Positions 17,674 through 27,483 of a stretch of 64,000 bases of DNA are shown here, in pieces. The DNA comes from Parabacteroides sp. Lineage in GTDB: Bacteria; Bacteroidota; Bacteroidia; Bacteroidales; Tannerellaceae. The translations under genes were made by a program, and so were the position numbers. The DNA lies in contig DXVO01000024.1 of the NCBI GenBank assembly GCA_019417325.1, positions 132,757 to 196,756 of the forward strand, in the 5' to 3' direction. How positions within the stretch are numbered: position 1 is the first letter of the stretch; every line of letters begins with the position of its first letter. A model generated the notes under the pieces. It had not been told where the DNA came from, did not search any database, and was given only the letters and a program-made list of their open reading frames with translations.

Positions 17674-19149
17674 ATGATGAACAGATTCATTATAAAATTA
17701 CATCGCATACTGGGGACACTCCTCAGTATGCTTTTCCTTATGTGGTTCCTGTCCGGCCTCGTTATGATTTACCACACCTTCCCCCGGTTGTCCGTTTCCC
17801 GGAAAATGGAAAAACAAGCCGCACTGGACAACAACCTGCCCTCCTTGCAACAGCTCTTGTCTGCAATAGCTATTCCTTCCGACAGTATCCAGTCACTCAG
17901 TGTAGAAAAACAAGCAGGCAAAACAAGTTTTACATTGAAAACCGCAAGCGATGAAATCCGTTGCTACGCTGATAGCAACCGGATTATCCCCTATACAAAA
18001 GTCAACCCTGCACAACTTTCCCTTATTGCCGCTCCCTATAGCCAGGGAGAAATCGCATCCGTCGACAGCATAAACGCCATCGACGTATGGATACCTTACC
18101 CAAGAATGAAAAAAGACATGCCCGTCTACAAATTCCACTTTGCCAGTGACAAAAAAGAAACACTCTATCTATCTTCCCGGACCGGTGACGCCCTCCAGCT
18201 TACCGATAAAGACAGCCGTTTCTGGGCATGGCTGGGACCTATCCCCCATTGGGTCTATGTCGTGACATTACGCGATACGAACAATGGGAAAGCATGGGTG
18301 GATACCGTACTTTGGTTATCCGGCTTCTGTTGCTTTGCCTGCCTGTTCGGTATCATAGTCGGTATCCGGGTGTATTACAGAAACTGGAAAAGAAGTAAGA
18401 CAATCGCTTCCCCTTATAAAAAACCTGTTTATAAATGGCATCATATCACCGGTTTCGTATTCGGGCTGTTCGTTCTCACCTGGATGTTCAGCGGATACAT
18501 GTCCTTACAAAAAGTACCGGAATGGATGATTCCCGTACATCACCAGTCGAAAACAGACACAGACATTCAGGGAGGAATCCTCGACCCTGCCGGATTTCAT
18601 TCGGACTACCGGCAACTGGTCCGGTCATGCGACAGCATCAAACGGATAGAATGGGTCCGCATAGGCAACCAACCCTTGTATAAAGTATATACAGACAACA
18701 CCACCCGCCTGATGACAGTATCCGGTTCATATCCCCGGCTGTTCACACTCGACAAAGACTTCTGCAAGAAGTTGGTACAAGCAATCCACCCGGAAAATAA
18801 TTTATCTGCCGAAGAAATTACAGCATACGATAACCATTATATCTCCCGGAAGAAAGCACTCCCCCTACCCGTCTATCGTGTACAAGTGGACAACAAAGAC
18901 CGGAGTACCTATTACATCGAACCCCAAACCGGATACACCCGCTATTACAATAACAATACACGTATACGTCATTTCCTCTATATGGGATTGCACACACTCT
19001 ATTTCCCCTGGATGGCCAACCATACCCTTCTATGGAGTATAATGGTCTGGATACTAATGATAGGCGGAACCGCATGCTCGGCAACCGGCGTATGGCTTGG
19101 CATTAAATACATCAAAAGAAAATTAAGAAGAAAGCAGAGAAAAGAATAA
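17674..19149 (+). CDS. PepSY-associated inner-membrane protein
   Basis: This 491-residue protein has an N-terminal membrane segment (LHRILGTLLSMLFLMWFLSG), a large extracytoplasmic part, two central segments (near VLWLSGFCCFACLFGIIVG and HHITGFVFGLFVLTWMFSG) and a C-terminal segment near LLWSIMVWILMIGG. The HR and WHH histidines in membrane-adjacent positions and the repeated PepSY-like modules match the PepSY_TM / iron-regulated membrane protein family, often linked to siderophore receptors and ferric reduction. It starts 4 bp after the receptor gene. A role in metal release or transfer is inference. Confidence 0.8.
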   Translation: MMNRFIIKLHRILGTLLSMLFLMWFLSGLVMIYHTFPRLSVSRKMEKQAALDNNLPSLQQLLSAIAIPSDSIQSLSVEKQAGKTSFTLKTASDEIRCYADSNRIIPYTKVNPAQLSLIAAPYSQGEIASVDSINAIDVWIPYPRMKKDMPVYKFHFASDKKETLYLSSRTGDALQLTDKDSRFWAWLGPIPHWVYVVTLRDTNNGKAWVDTVLWLSGFCCFACLFGIIVGIRVYYRNWKRSKTIASPYKKPVYKWHHITGFVFGLFVLTWMFSGYMSLQKVPEWMIPVHHQSKTDTDIQGGILDPAGFHSDYRQLVRSCDSIKRIEWVRIGNQPLYKVYTDNTTRLMTVSGSYPRLFTLDKDFCKKLVQAIHPENNLSAEEITAYDNHYISRKKALPLPVYRVQVDNKDRSTYYIEPQTGYTRYYNNNTRIRHFLYMGLHTLYFPWMANHTLLWSIMVWILMIGGTACSATGVWLGIKYIKRKLRRKQRKE

Positions 19150-19189
19150 ATTATATCTTTGACTTAAAATTCTGAACAAATCAACAACA

Positions 19190-20608
19190 ATGAGTAAAGG
19201 AAAAATAATAGTAGCCGGAATCGGTCCCGGCAGTGAGGCAGACATAACTCCGGCTGTTTTATCCGCTATCAAGCAATCGGATATTATTGTCGGCTATAAA
19301 TACTATTTCCGTTTTATACAAGACATCCTTCGTCCCGGTACACAATGTATCGATACCGGTATGAAACGGGAAAAGGCCCGTGCAGAACAAGCATATAACC
19401 TGGCATCGGAAGGAAATACAGTAACCGTTATCAGTTCGGGAGACGCCGGTATCTACGGCATGGCCCCGCTGATTTATGAAATGAAACGGGAAAAAGGAAC
19501 CGACATGGAAATCGAAGTGCTACCCGGTATCAGCGCCTTCCAAAAGGCAGCCTCCCTGCTGGGTGCTCCTATCGGCCACGACTTCTGCGTCATTTCCTTA
19601 TCAGACCTGATGACTCCCTGGGAACGTATCGAACAACGTATCAAAGCGGCTGCTATGGCGGACTTCGTCACAGCCGTCTACAATCCCAAAAGTGAAGGAC
19701 GTTACTGGCAACTCTACCGCTTAAAAGAATTGTTCCTTGCCGAACGTTCCCCCGAAACCCCGGTCGGTTATGTACGGCAAGCCGGACGTGAAGAACAGGA
19801 AGTACATATCACTACCCTCGGGGAATTTGACCCGGAGCAAATAGATATGTTTACCGTCATCCTTATCGGTAACTCCCAGTCTTACCGTTTTGGAGAAACA
19901 ATCATTACCCCGCGCGGCTACTATCGGGATACACAACCTTCGGATACGGATGGTTCCCTGCGCAAGGGACAGCATATCATGATACAAAGTTTCCGTACCA
20001 TCGAGAAAGAACTTAAAAACAAAGAAATCCCGCTCGATAAGAAATGGGCCTTACTGCATGCCATCCATACAACGGCCGATTTCGATATGGAAAATATTCT
20101 TTGCATAGATGACAATGCGGTCAGTTCCCTTTACGACAAATTTGTCTCCGGGACCTGCCGGACGATTATTACAGACGTTACGATGGCAGCCTCCGGTATC
20201 CGTAAAGGCGCTTTGCAGCGAATGGGTATCTCCGTTAAATGTTACCTGGGAGACGAACGTACCGAAGAGCTTGCCGCTTCCAAAGGCATCACCCGTACCC
20301 AGGCAGGCATACGTCTGGCTGTAGAAGAGCATCCCGATGCCCTGTATGTATTCGGGAACGCCCCTACCGCACTGATGGAACTCTGTGATTTGGTCCGCAA
20401 AGGGAAAGCCCAGCCAAGCGGTATCATTGCCGCTCCCGTCGGTTTTGTACATGTACAGGAATCAAAACATATGGTGAAGCCCTTTACCTCCATCCCCAAA
20501 CTGATAGTGGAAGGACGGAAAGGTGGCAGCAACCTGGCGGCAACCCTGGTAAACTCCATCCTTTGTTATAACGATGCCGAACAATTAAAACCGGGACGGG
20601 ACGTATGA
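19190..20608 (+). CDS. cbiH-cbiC: CbiH-CbiC fusion: precorrin-3B C17-methyltransferase and precorrin-8X methylmutase
   Basis: The N-terminal half (about residues 1-245) is a SAM-dependent tetrapyrrole methyltransferase of CbiH/CobJ type, with VAGIGPGSEADITP, VISSGDAGIYGMA and VLPGISAFQ. The C-terminal half (about 265-470) is CbiC/CobH, with TDVTMAASGI and FGNAPTALMEL. The first domain does C17 methylation with ring contraction; the second moves the C11 methyl to C12, several steps later. It overlaps the next gene by 4 bp (ATGA). The fused steps are not consecutive, unlike those of the next three proteins. Confidence 0.93.
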   Translation: MSKGKIIVAGIGPGSEADITPAVLSAIKQSDIIVGYKYYFRFIQDILRPGTQCIDTGMKREKARAEQAYNLASEGNTVTVISSGDAGIYGMAPLIYEMKREKGTDMEIEVLPGISAFQKAASLLGAPIGHDFCVISLSDLMTPWERIEQRIKAAAMADFVTAVYNPKSEGRYWQLYRLKELFLAERSPETPVGYVRQAGREEQEVHITTLGEFDPEQIDMFTVILIGNSQSYRFGETIITPRGYYRDTQPSDTDGSLRKGQHIMIQSFRTIEKELKNKEIPLDKKWALLHAIHTTADFDMENILCIDDNAVSSLYDKFVSGTCRTIITDVTMAASGIRKGALQRMGISVKCYLGDERTEELAASKGITRTQAGIRLAVEEHPDALYVFGNAPTALMELCDLVRKGKAQPSGIIAAPVGFVHVQESKHMVKPFTSIPKLIVEGRKGGSNLAATLVNSILCYNDAEQLKPGRDV

Positions 20609-21816
20609 TACATTTCCATATAATAGGACTGGACGACAACCAGACACCCCGGTTTCCGGAAGAGATACAGGATATTATCAAACAACATACGGTCTTTTCC
20701 GGAGGCTTGCGGCAGCATGAAATCGTTATGCCGCTCTTGCCCGCCAACGCCGTATGGATTGACATCAAAGCCCCGTTAGATAACGTGTTCGAACAATACG
20801 CTTTCTTCGAAGGAAAAGACATCGTAGTGTTTGCCTCCGGCGACCCGTTGTTCTTCGGCTTTGCCTCCACCATCCGGAAAAGGATGCCGGATGCTTCCTT
20901 GCAGATATTCCCGGCATTCAGTTCCCTGCAGTTGCTTGCCCACAGGCTCCAACTGCCTTATCAGGAGATGCACGCCGTTTCGGTGACAGGACGTTCCTGG
21001 CATGAAATGGACCGGGCTTTTATCGAAAACGCTCCACTGGTCGGTCTGCTGACCGACCACGTCCATACCCCCGCTGCCATTGCATCCAGAATGCTGGAAT
21101 ATAATTTCAACCGATATCGGATGTATATCGGCACTCATTTAGGCAACCGGGAAAAAGAACAGATATTCCGTATCTCCTCCCTTTCCGAAATTGCAGAAAC
21201 GACATTCGATACCCCGAACTGCATACTGCTCCAACGTACATCCGGACACGAACAATACAGGCCGGCAGCCGGCATACCGGACAGTTCCTTTATCCATCTG
21301 GACGGACGGGAGAAAATGATTACCAAATCACCGGTACGCCTGCTCGACCTGAGTGTACTGCAACTACACCGGAGCAGTTGTTTCTGGGATATCGGTTGCT
21401 GTACCGGCTCCGTTTCCATCGAAGCCAAAAGACAATATCCCCATTTGCATATCCATGCTTTTGAAATACGGGAAGCCTGCAAAGAAATTGTAGAAAAGAA
21501 TTGCAGGCGGTTCTCCGCTCCGGGTATCGACCTGCACATAGGGGATTTCCTGAAAGAAGATATCAGCAAGCTGCCGCCTCCCGATGCCGTCTTTATCGGC
21601 GGACATGGCGGAAAACTGAAAGAAATAGTTAAAAAGGTAGCCGGCAAAATGAAAGTAGGCGGTACCCTCGTCTTCAATTCTGTTTCAGCCGAAAGCTATG
21701 CTTTGTTTACAGAGGCTATCAGGGAAAACGGTTTCCCGCATCCTGTGGAAACGCATATCACGGTAGACTCCTATAACCCGATTTGTATCATCCGTACAAT
21801 AAAAGAAGAAAAATGA
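20605..21816 (+). CDS. cbiE-cbiT: CbiE-CbiT fusion: precorrin-6B C5,15-methyltransferase/decarboxylase
   Basis: This 403-residue protein matches the fused CobL form. The N-terminal CbiE domain has VFASGDPLFFGFAS and a GRSWHEMDRAF segment. The C-terminal CbiT domain has the SAM-binding motif WDIGCCTGSVSIEAKR near residue 260 and IGGHGGKLKEIVKK. It methylates C5 and C15 and decarboxylates the C12 acetate. It overlaps both neighbours by 4 bp, so translation of the four cbi genes is probably coupled. Confidence 0.94.
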   Translation: MIHFHIIGLDDNQTPRFPEEIQDIIKQHTVFSGGLRQHEIVMPLLPANAVWIDIKAPLDNVFEQYAFFEGKDIVVFASGDPLFFGFASTIRKRMPDASLQIFPAFSSLQLLAHRLQLPYQEMHAVSVTGRSWHEMDRAFIENAPLVGLLTDHVHTPAAIASRMLEYNFNRYRMYIGTHLGNREKEQIFRISSLSEIAETTFDTPNCILLQRTSGHEQYRPAAGIPDSSFIHLDGREKMITKSPVRLLDLSVLQLHRSSCFWDIGCCTGSVSIEAKRQYPHLHIHAFEIREACKEIVEKNCRRFSAPGIDLHIGDFLKEDISKLPPPDAVFIGGHGGKLKEIVKKVAGKMKVGGTLVFNSVSAESYALFTEAIRENGFPHPVETHITVDSYNPICIIRTIKEEK

Positions 21817-23708
21817 ATCCTATACAATCCCTGGCCGTCATCATCGTATCGGCGGACAGCATGCCATTGGCATACAAAATAAAAGAACAGTATCCGGTAG
21901 CAGAACTCTATAGCAAGAACGGAGAAGACGGAACCCTGCCCGTTATTTCATTTGAAGAAACAACCAAAGAACTGTTTTCCCGGACAAACGCCATCCTGTT
22001 CATCGGAGCAATGGGTATCTGTGTACGCAGCATTGCCCCTTATATAGACAGTAAATATACCGACCCTGCCGTTATTTGTATCGACAGTACCGGCAAATTC
22101 GTCATCCCGGTTCTATCCGGTCATATCGGCGGAGCCAACGAGTTCAGCCTCGAACTTGCCCGGTTACTCAAAGCCGAAGCCATCGTCACCACCCGGAGCG
22201 ACAATACCGGCCTTTGGGCGCTCGACACTTTGGGAGGAACCTACAACTGGAAAAGTTTCATTTATGAACAACCTGTCACAAAAGAAACAGACCCGCTTGC
22301 TTTTTATACGGAACTCATCTCCGGCAGTACGGACAATAAACCCAAAGTGATGAATGCCTGTATCACGGACTTCGTCAACCGCAAACCTTTTGCCCTACTG
22401 ATAGAAACGGAAGACGAAGGGACAGCCTATCTTCAGGATACCTGCCCGGAACATGTCGAAATCTTCCATACGGCAGATACTATCGACGATAAAAAATACG
22501 CGTGGGTCATCACCATAAGCCCGTTCATTCATACATTCGAGACTCCGGTACTGGCATTCGTACCCCGGATACTTACCCTCGGAGCCGGATGTAAAAAAGG
22601 ACTGGACGGTTCATTCGATGTCTTCTTCCGCCAGATAATGGATACCTGTATGCAACAAGCCATCCACCCGGCAGCAATAGCCTCCGTTGCTTCCATCGAC
22701 CTGAAAAAAGAAGAGAACATCTTATTGCAACTGGCAGAGAAACTGCAAGTGTCTTTCCAAACTTATCCGGCAGAAGAACTTGCCCGCATGGATATTCCTA
22801 ATCCGTCCGAAAAGGTAGCGGAAGTAACAGGTTCTTCCAGCGTTTCCGAAGCTGCGGCATGTTATGCAGCCGCCAACGGCAGGCTACTGGTTGGCAAACA
22901 AAAAGGGAAGTTAGGCGACTGCAACGACTTCACCTATGCCATCGCTATCCCTGAAAAGAGAGGCCATATTGAAATCGTAGGAGCCGGACCGGGCGACCCC
23001 GAACTTATTTCCATCCGTGGACGCCGTATGTTGGAAAAGGCAGACCTTATCCTGTATGCAGGCAGTCTTGTCCCGAAAGAACTGACATTCTGTGCCAAGA
23101 AAAGTGCGACAGTCCGCAGCTCTGCCGATATGAACCTGGAAGAACAATTCCTCCTGATGAAAACGTTCTACGACAAAGGCAAATTCGTTGTCCGCCTGCA
23201 TACCGGCGACCCATGTATCTACGGAGCTATCCAGGAGCAAATGGCTTTCTTCGACGCATACGGAATGGACTACCATATCACCCCTGGAATCTCTTCGTTC
23301 CAGGCTGCCGCTGCCGCCCTGCGTTCCCAGTTCACCATCCCGGAAAAGGTACAAACCATCATCCTTACCCGTGGAGAAGGGCGTACCCCTATGCCGGAAA
23401 AAGAACAACTGCATAAGCTGGCTCAAAGCCAAAGCACCATGTGTATCTTCCTGAGTGCCGGTATCGCAGAGCAGGTCCAGAAAGAACTGCTGGAACATTA
23501 TCCGCCTACAACCCCGGTTGCCGCCTGCTACAAACTCACCTGGAAAGACGAACGCATCTACCGGGGCGAACTGAAAGATCTGGCTCGTATCGTAAAAGAC
23601 AACCACCTGACCCTCACCACCCTGTTGGTTGTAGGTGATGCCATCGACAACCGGGAAGGTCTTTCCCGCTTATATGCAGACGAATTCAAACATCTTTTCC
23701 GTAAATAA
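21813..23708 (+). CDS. cbiG-cbiF: CbiG-CbiF fusion: cobalt-precorrin-5A hydrolase and precorrin-4 C11-methyltransferase
   Basis: The start is the ATG at 21813, in an ATGA overlap with cbiET; the open frame extends 10 codons upstream but inside cbiET. The N-terminal part (about residues 1-375) is CbiG, with FIGAMGICVRSIAP, VLSGHIGGANE and LTLGAGCKKG. The C-terminal part (about 380-630) is CbiF, with IVGAGPGDPELISIRG, HTGDPCIYGA and ITPGISSFQAAAAAL. The two catalyse consecutive steps, C11 methylation and then lactone opening with loss of acetaldehyde. The presence of CbiG indicates the anaerobic, early-cobalt route. Confidence 0.95.
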   Translation: MNPIQSLAVIIVSADSMPLAYKIKEQYPVAELYSKNGEDGTLPVISFEETTKELFSRTNAILFIGAMGICVRSIAPYIDSKYTDPAVICIDSTGKFVIPVLSGHIGGANEFSLELARLLKAEAIVTTRSDNTGLWALDTLGGTYNWKSFIYEQPVTKETDPLAFYTELISGSTDNKPKVMNACITDFVNRKPFALLIETEDEGTAYLQDTCPEHVEIFHTADTIDDKKYAWVITISPFIHTFETPVLAFVPRILTLGAGCKKGLDGSFDVFFRQIMDTCMQQAIHPAAIASVASIDLKKEENILLQLAEKLQVSFQTYPAEELARMDIPNPSEKVAEVTGSSSVSEAAACYAAANGRLLVGKQKGKLGDCNDFTYAIAIPEKRGHIEIVGAGPGDPELISIRGRRMLEKADLILYAGSLVPKELTFCAKKSATVRSSADMNLEEQFLLMKTFYDKGKFVVRLHTGDPCIYGAIQEQMAFFDAYGMDYHITPGISSFQAAAAALRSQFTIPEKVQTIILTRGEGRTPMPEKEQLHKLAQSQSTMCIFLSAGIAEQVQKELLEHYPPTTPVAACYKLTWKDERIYRGELKDLARIVKDNHLTLTTLLVVGDAIDNREGLSRLYADEFKHLFRK

Positions 23709-23709
23709 A

Positions 23710-25566
23710 ATGATACTGATACTGGGAGGAACAACCGAAGGGCGAAAAGCCATACAGGTGGCGGACGAGGCAAACAAACCTTACTTCTACTCCACCGTAA
23801 GCAAGATGCAGGCAATCGGTTCCACCTATGCCATACGCCTTGCCGGAGCGATGCAGGAAGAAGAAATGGAACGGTTCTGCCGGGAGAATCAAATCTCCCT
23901 GCTGATAGATGCCGCCCACCCTTTTGCCATTCAATTGCATACTACCGTAGCAACAGTGGCTACTCGTCTTTCCCTTCCCGTTATCCGTTTCGAACGTCAA
24001 TACCCGGTACGGGATACCGCATTTATCTGGTGTTCCGGCTACGATGAAGCCATACAACGCCTGCAAACCGACGGTATCAAAAACCTGCTGGCACTTACCG
24101 GGGTGAAGACCATCTCCAAACTGCGTGATTACTGGCAACAAACTCCTTGTTGGTTCCGTATCCTCGACCGGGAAGAATCGATAGGTTTAGCCGGGGAAAG
24201 CGGTTTTCCTCCCGAACGTCTTGTCTTTTTCCATGAAGGAGAAGAGGAGAAAAAGCTGCTCGACCAACTTCATCCCGATGCCATCTTAACCAAAGAAAGC
24301 GGGGAAAGCGGCCTGTTCAATGAAAAAACGGAAGCAGCGCGACAAGCGGGTATCCCTGTCTATGTAGTCTGCCGTCCGGCTCTTCCCGATACCTTTATCA
24401 CAGTAAGCGATACGGAAAGCCTCCGGAAAGAGATATACCGCCTGCTCCCCGGTTTCCTTCCGCTACGCAGCGGATATACCACAGGTGCTTGTGCCACAGC
24501 TGCCTCCAAAGCCGCCCTGTACGCCCTGCTAAGCAAGCAGGAACAAACGGAAAGTGCCATCACCCTGCCTTCCGGACAAATCATCACCCTACCTGTTGCC
24601 CATACGGAATGGACAACAAGCAGTGCCAGATGTACGGTTATAAAAAATGCGGGAGACGACCCGGACGTCACCAACGGATGTCAAATCATTGTAGAAGTAG
24701 AACTATCTCCGTCTAAGGAAAGTACAGAAACGGTTGATACGCCCTCCATCCTTTTCAAAGCCGGCGAAGGCGTAGGAACCGTTACCCTTCCCGGTCTCGG
24801 GCTGGAAATAGGCGGTCCGGCAATCAACACGACACCACGCCGTTTGATAACCGACGAACTGACAACCGTTCTCAGGCAAAGCCGTCCGCACTTCAACGGG
24901 CAAATCACCGTGACAATCTCCGTACCCGGAGGACGTGAACTGGCAAAGCGGACTTTCAATCCCAAACTGGGTATCAAAGGCGGCATCTCCATCATCGGTA
25001 CCTCAGGTATTGTGCGGCCTTTCTCCAACGAAGCATTTATCGCCTCTATCCGTAAAGAAGCGGAAGTTGCCAAAGCCATCGGATGCGAAACCCTGGTCAT
25101 CAACTCAGGGGCAAAGAGCGAACGTTTCCTGAAAAGTTATATCGCACAGCACGAAGCTGCCAACCTTCCGCCACAGGCATTTGTCCACTATGGCAACTTC
25201 ATCGGAGAAACCATCCGGATAGCGGCAAGCCTGCATTTCCCGAAACTTATCCTGGGTATCATGTTAGGCAAAGCCGTAAAACTTGCGGAAGGCGCACTCG
25301 ACACCCACAGTAAAAAAGTCGTAATGAATAAAGAGTTCCTGAAAGAGCTGGCCACAGAAGCCGGATGCTCTCCCGCCTCCCTGGAACAAATCGAACAGCT
25401 CACGCTGGCACGCGAACTCTGGCAATCACTCTCTACCGCCGACCAGTCCCTATTCTTCCCTCTTCTCCTGCAAAAATGTTATGCCCACTGCTCTCCGCTC
25501 TTTACGGAAGGCAAACTTTCCATACTGCTCCTTACGGAAGAAGGGGAAATTCCTTACAAGATATAA
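23710..25566 (+). CDS. cbiJ-cbiD: CbiJ-CbiD fusion: precorrin-6A reductase and cobalt-precorrin-5B C1-methyltransferase
   Basis: The ATG at 23710 follows the previous stop by 1 bp and opens with MILILGGTTEGRKAIQ, the reductase nucleotide-binding start. Residues about 1-250 are CbiJ/CobK, including IDAAHPFA. Residues from about 260 are CbiD, starting RSGYTTGACATAASKAAL and containing DPDVTNG, LPGLGLEIGGPAINTTPR and GIMLGKAVKLAEG. CbiD methylates C1 and CbiJ reduces the product, so the fused steps are consecutive. This is the last cobalamin-ring gene before the convergent lipoprotein; CbiL and the late pathway must be elsewhere. Confidence 0.95.
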   Translation: MILILGGTTEGRKAIQVADEANKPYFYSTVSKMQAIGSTYAIRLAGAMQEEEMERFCRENQISLLIDAAHPFAIQLHTTVATVATRLSLPVIRFERQYPVRDTAFIWCSGYDEAIQRLQTDGIKNLLALTGVKTISKLRDYWQQTPCWFRILDREESIGLAGESGFPPERLVFFHEGEEEKKLLDQLHPDAILTKESGESGLFNEKTEAARQAGIPVYVVCRPALPDTFITVSDTESLRKEIYRLLPGFLPLRSGYTTGACATAASKAALYALLSKQEQTESAITLPSGQIITLPVAHTEWTTSSARCTVIKNAGDDPDVTNGCQIIVEVELSPSKESTETVDTPSILFKAGEGVGTVTLPGLGLEIGGPAINTTPRRLITDELTTVLRQSRPHFNGQITVTISVPGGRELAKRTFNPKLGIKGGISIIGTSGIVRPFSNEAFIASIRKEAEVAKAIGCETLVINSGAKSERFLKSYIAQHEAANLPPQAFVHYGNFIGETIRIAASLHFPKLILGIMLGKAVKLAEGALDTHSKKVVMNKEFLKELATEAGCSPASLEQIEQLTLARELWQSLSTADQSLFFPLLLQKCYAHCSPLFTEGKLSILLLTEEGEIPYKI

Positions 25567-25595
25567 AGAAATATTTAGAAAGGTAGCGATTATAT

Positions 25596-26276
25596 TTACT
25601 GGATAGCCACCGTTTTACTAACCGCATATGACACGTCAATCTTCCCCCCTGCATTGCCATTACTCTGCTGCAAAGGAAGGGTAGTAATACGGCTTAGAAA
25701 CAAAGTCGCTTCCGTTGCCCCTGTCTGGTTATTGAAAGGAATGGATATGGATTGTCCACCTTCTATCCGGTTATAAAGCTGAAGTGACCCCCCTTTATAT
25801 TCAAGACGTAATGCCACATATTCACCTTTCGCTACCGGAGCACCATCCCACGTCAATACCGTAGTACCATTTCCGTCGATAGCAGTAAATGCCATAGGAA
25901 TCTCGATAGGTATTGCGTCACTTGTCGATGCCTTATTCACAAAAACCTTGTCTTGCGAACGGTTGAAAGTAAAAGTAACATCCTGTAATCCGTCAAAAGA
26001 CATCGTATAGAAATAGACCCCTACATTTTCAAACTGCGGCTCTTGCCCATTAATCAACACAGCTCCTGAAGGCAATTTCAGATTAGCACCGGCACTGTCT
26101 GTCTTATTAAAATTCGCCCCGGCATAGGTTTTATTAGCTGTCATATCATACTCTACACCCAGATTCTGATAGAAAGGAACAATTAAATCTATCTCATTAG
26201 AATGGTCTTTACTACAGGAAGCCAAAGCTCCCGCCAACAACAGGGTTACATAAACAAAGCTCTTTTTCATATTCAT
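25596..26276 (-). CDS. Lipoprotein of unknown function
   Basis: This 226-residue protein starts MNMKKSFVYVTLLLAGALAS with a lipobox cysteine at residue 20, so it is an envelope lipoprotein; the ATG at 26270 is an alternative start. The mature part is Ser/Thr/Gly-rich and beta-like, with no motif I recognise. It converges on the end of cbiJD with 29 bp between stops. It may be a surface or periplasmic protein linked to the corrinoid cluster, but context is weak and no function is proposed. Confidence 0.75.
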   Translation of the reverse strand: MNMKKSFVYVTLLLAGALASCSKDHSNEIDLIVPFYQNLGVEYDMTANKTYAGANFNKTDSAGANLKLPSGAVLINGQEPQFENVGVYFYTMSFDGLQDVTFTFNRSQDKVFVNKASTSDAIPIEIPMAFTAIDGNGTTVLTWDGAPVAKGEYVALRLEYKGGSLQLYNRIEGGQSISIPFNNQTGATEATLFLSRITTLPLQQSNGNAGGKIDVSYAVSKTVAIQ

Positions 26277-26412
26277 TGCTATTAGTACGTCATACTACAA
26301 ATAACAAATGAAAAGGGAAAAGTTTCTCCGTTTAACGTTTACTAATAAGTAGTAATAGTTTTCATCTACTCTGACATCAACCATGATACCCCGAAAAAGA
26401 TGAAACATTCCA

Positions 26413-26472
26413 TTCAACCTATCATAAAATAAATAAAAACCATTATATTTGTATATTATATGATAGGTTGAA
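26413..26472 (+). promoter_or_regulatory. Promoter-operator of the hipB-like gene with 14-bp perfect inverted repeat
   Basis: TTCAACCTATCATA (26413-26426) is mirrored by TATGATAGGTTGAA (26459-26472). Between them lies TATATTTG at 26444-26451, a full -7 TAnnTTTG match. The right arm covers the probable transcription start and ends 2 bp before the hipB ATG; the left arm lies near -33. This is a classic layout for autorepression by a HipB-like dimer bridging both arms. Confidence 0.75.
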
Positions 26473-26474
26473 CT

Positions 26475-26795
26475 ATGACAAAGAGTACAATGGGGACCAA
26501 ACTTCCCCGCAAATTAGAGCAAAAAATGCAGATTGTAGGCGAACAAATCAAACTGGCACGCCTCAGAAGAAATTTAAGTGTAGCCCAAGTAGCTGAACGC
26601 GCAACCTGCTCTTCGTTGACAGTATCACGCATAGAGAAGGGTATCCCGACAGTTGCCATCGGTATTTATTTACGTGTGCTCTATGCTTTGCAACTCGACG
26701 ACGATATTCTTTGGCTCGCTAAAGAGGACACACTAGGAAAGACCCTGCAAGACCTGAATATGACCAAACGAGAAAGAGCCTCTAAAAAAGAATAA
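26475..26795 (+). CDS. XRE-family HTH regulator, HipB-like antitoxin
   Basis: This 106-residue protein has an XRE helix-turn-helix: IKLARLRRNLSVAQVAERATCSSLTVSRIEKG at about residues 20-50, followed by VAIGIYLRVLYALQLDDDILWLA. The size and the following hipA-like frame support a HipB antitoxin that represses its own promoter. The leader is very short because the operator ends 2 bp before the ATG. The frame is intact even though the partner hipA is broken, so it may persist as an autonomous repressor. Confidence 0.85.
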   Translation: MTKSTMGTKLPRKLEQKMQIVGEQIKLARLRRNLSVAQVAERATCSSLTVSRIEKGIPTVAIGIYLRVLYALQLDDDILWLAKEDTLGKTLQDLNMTKRERASKKE

Positions 26796-26797
26796 GC

Positions 26798-27465
26798 ATG
26801 AAGAAACTTTTTGTATATGCCGATTTTGATTGGCTCAAAGATATAGAGCTAATTGGAGAATTAAGTCATGAATCTCTTCGAGGCTCGGAAACTTATGGTT
26901 TTAAGTTTGCTGATACATGGTTAAAAAAACACGGAAACTTATTCTTGAGTAATGACTTGAACAACTATCCGGGACAGCAATACACAGGAATGGATAAAGA
27001 CATATTCGGATGTTTCTCAGATGCCCTGCCTGACCGTTGGGGACGCACCTTATTAAACAGACGTGAACAGATACAAGCCACGGAAAAAAAACGTCCTATA
27101 CGACGCTTATCGTCATTCGACTATCTGATAGGCATTGACGACTTTTCACGAATGGGCGGCATTCGATTTAAAGATTCCTTCTGACTCCTAAAGGTTGGAC
27201 ACTTTCTCCCGCTTATGATATGAATCCTACATTGAATGAGCAACAAAGTTTGCTTATTTCCGTATCTTCATGTGAATCTGATTTGAATATTTTACTTGAT
27301 GCTTGCGAAAATTATATGATAAACAAAGAAACGGCAACAAAAATCATTAATGAAGTTCGTAATGCCGTTAAAAGCTGGAGAACGTTGGCTACCAGACTTG
27401 GTATCGCCAAACGAGAAATGGAATCATTTGCACAAAAGTTTGATAACTCTGTTAATTCCCAATAA
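26798..27465 (+). pseudogene. hipA-like kinase gene broken by internal deletion
   Basis: An intact 128-residue N-terminal part (26798-27184) matches the HipA N-terminal lobe, with FGCFSDALPDRWGR and GGIRFKDS. Immediately after, another frame resumes with LTPKGWTLSPAYDMNPTL, the conserved late HipA segment, and runs to a stop at 27465. The junction near 27175-27182 both deletes and shifts frame. HipA is normally about 400-440 residues, so roughly half, including the kinase catalytic loop, is missing. The product cannot phosphorylate its target. The remaining C-terminal part may be translated from an internal start, but this is unlikely to matter. Confidence 0.85.
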
Positions 27466-27483
27466 TCAGATATACCAATAAAA

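Noticed and set aside
20051..20452. Long frame on the minus strand inside cbiHC, and many similar ones in cbi, acn, icd and wzc genes
   Set aside because: They lie wholly within well-supported genes on the other strand or another frame, and show no family motif.
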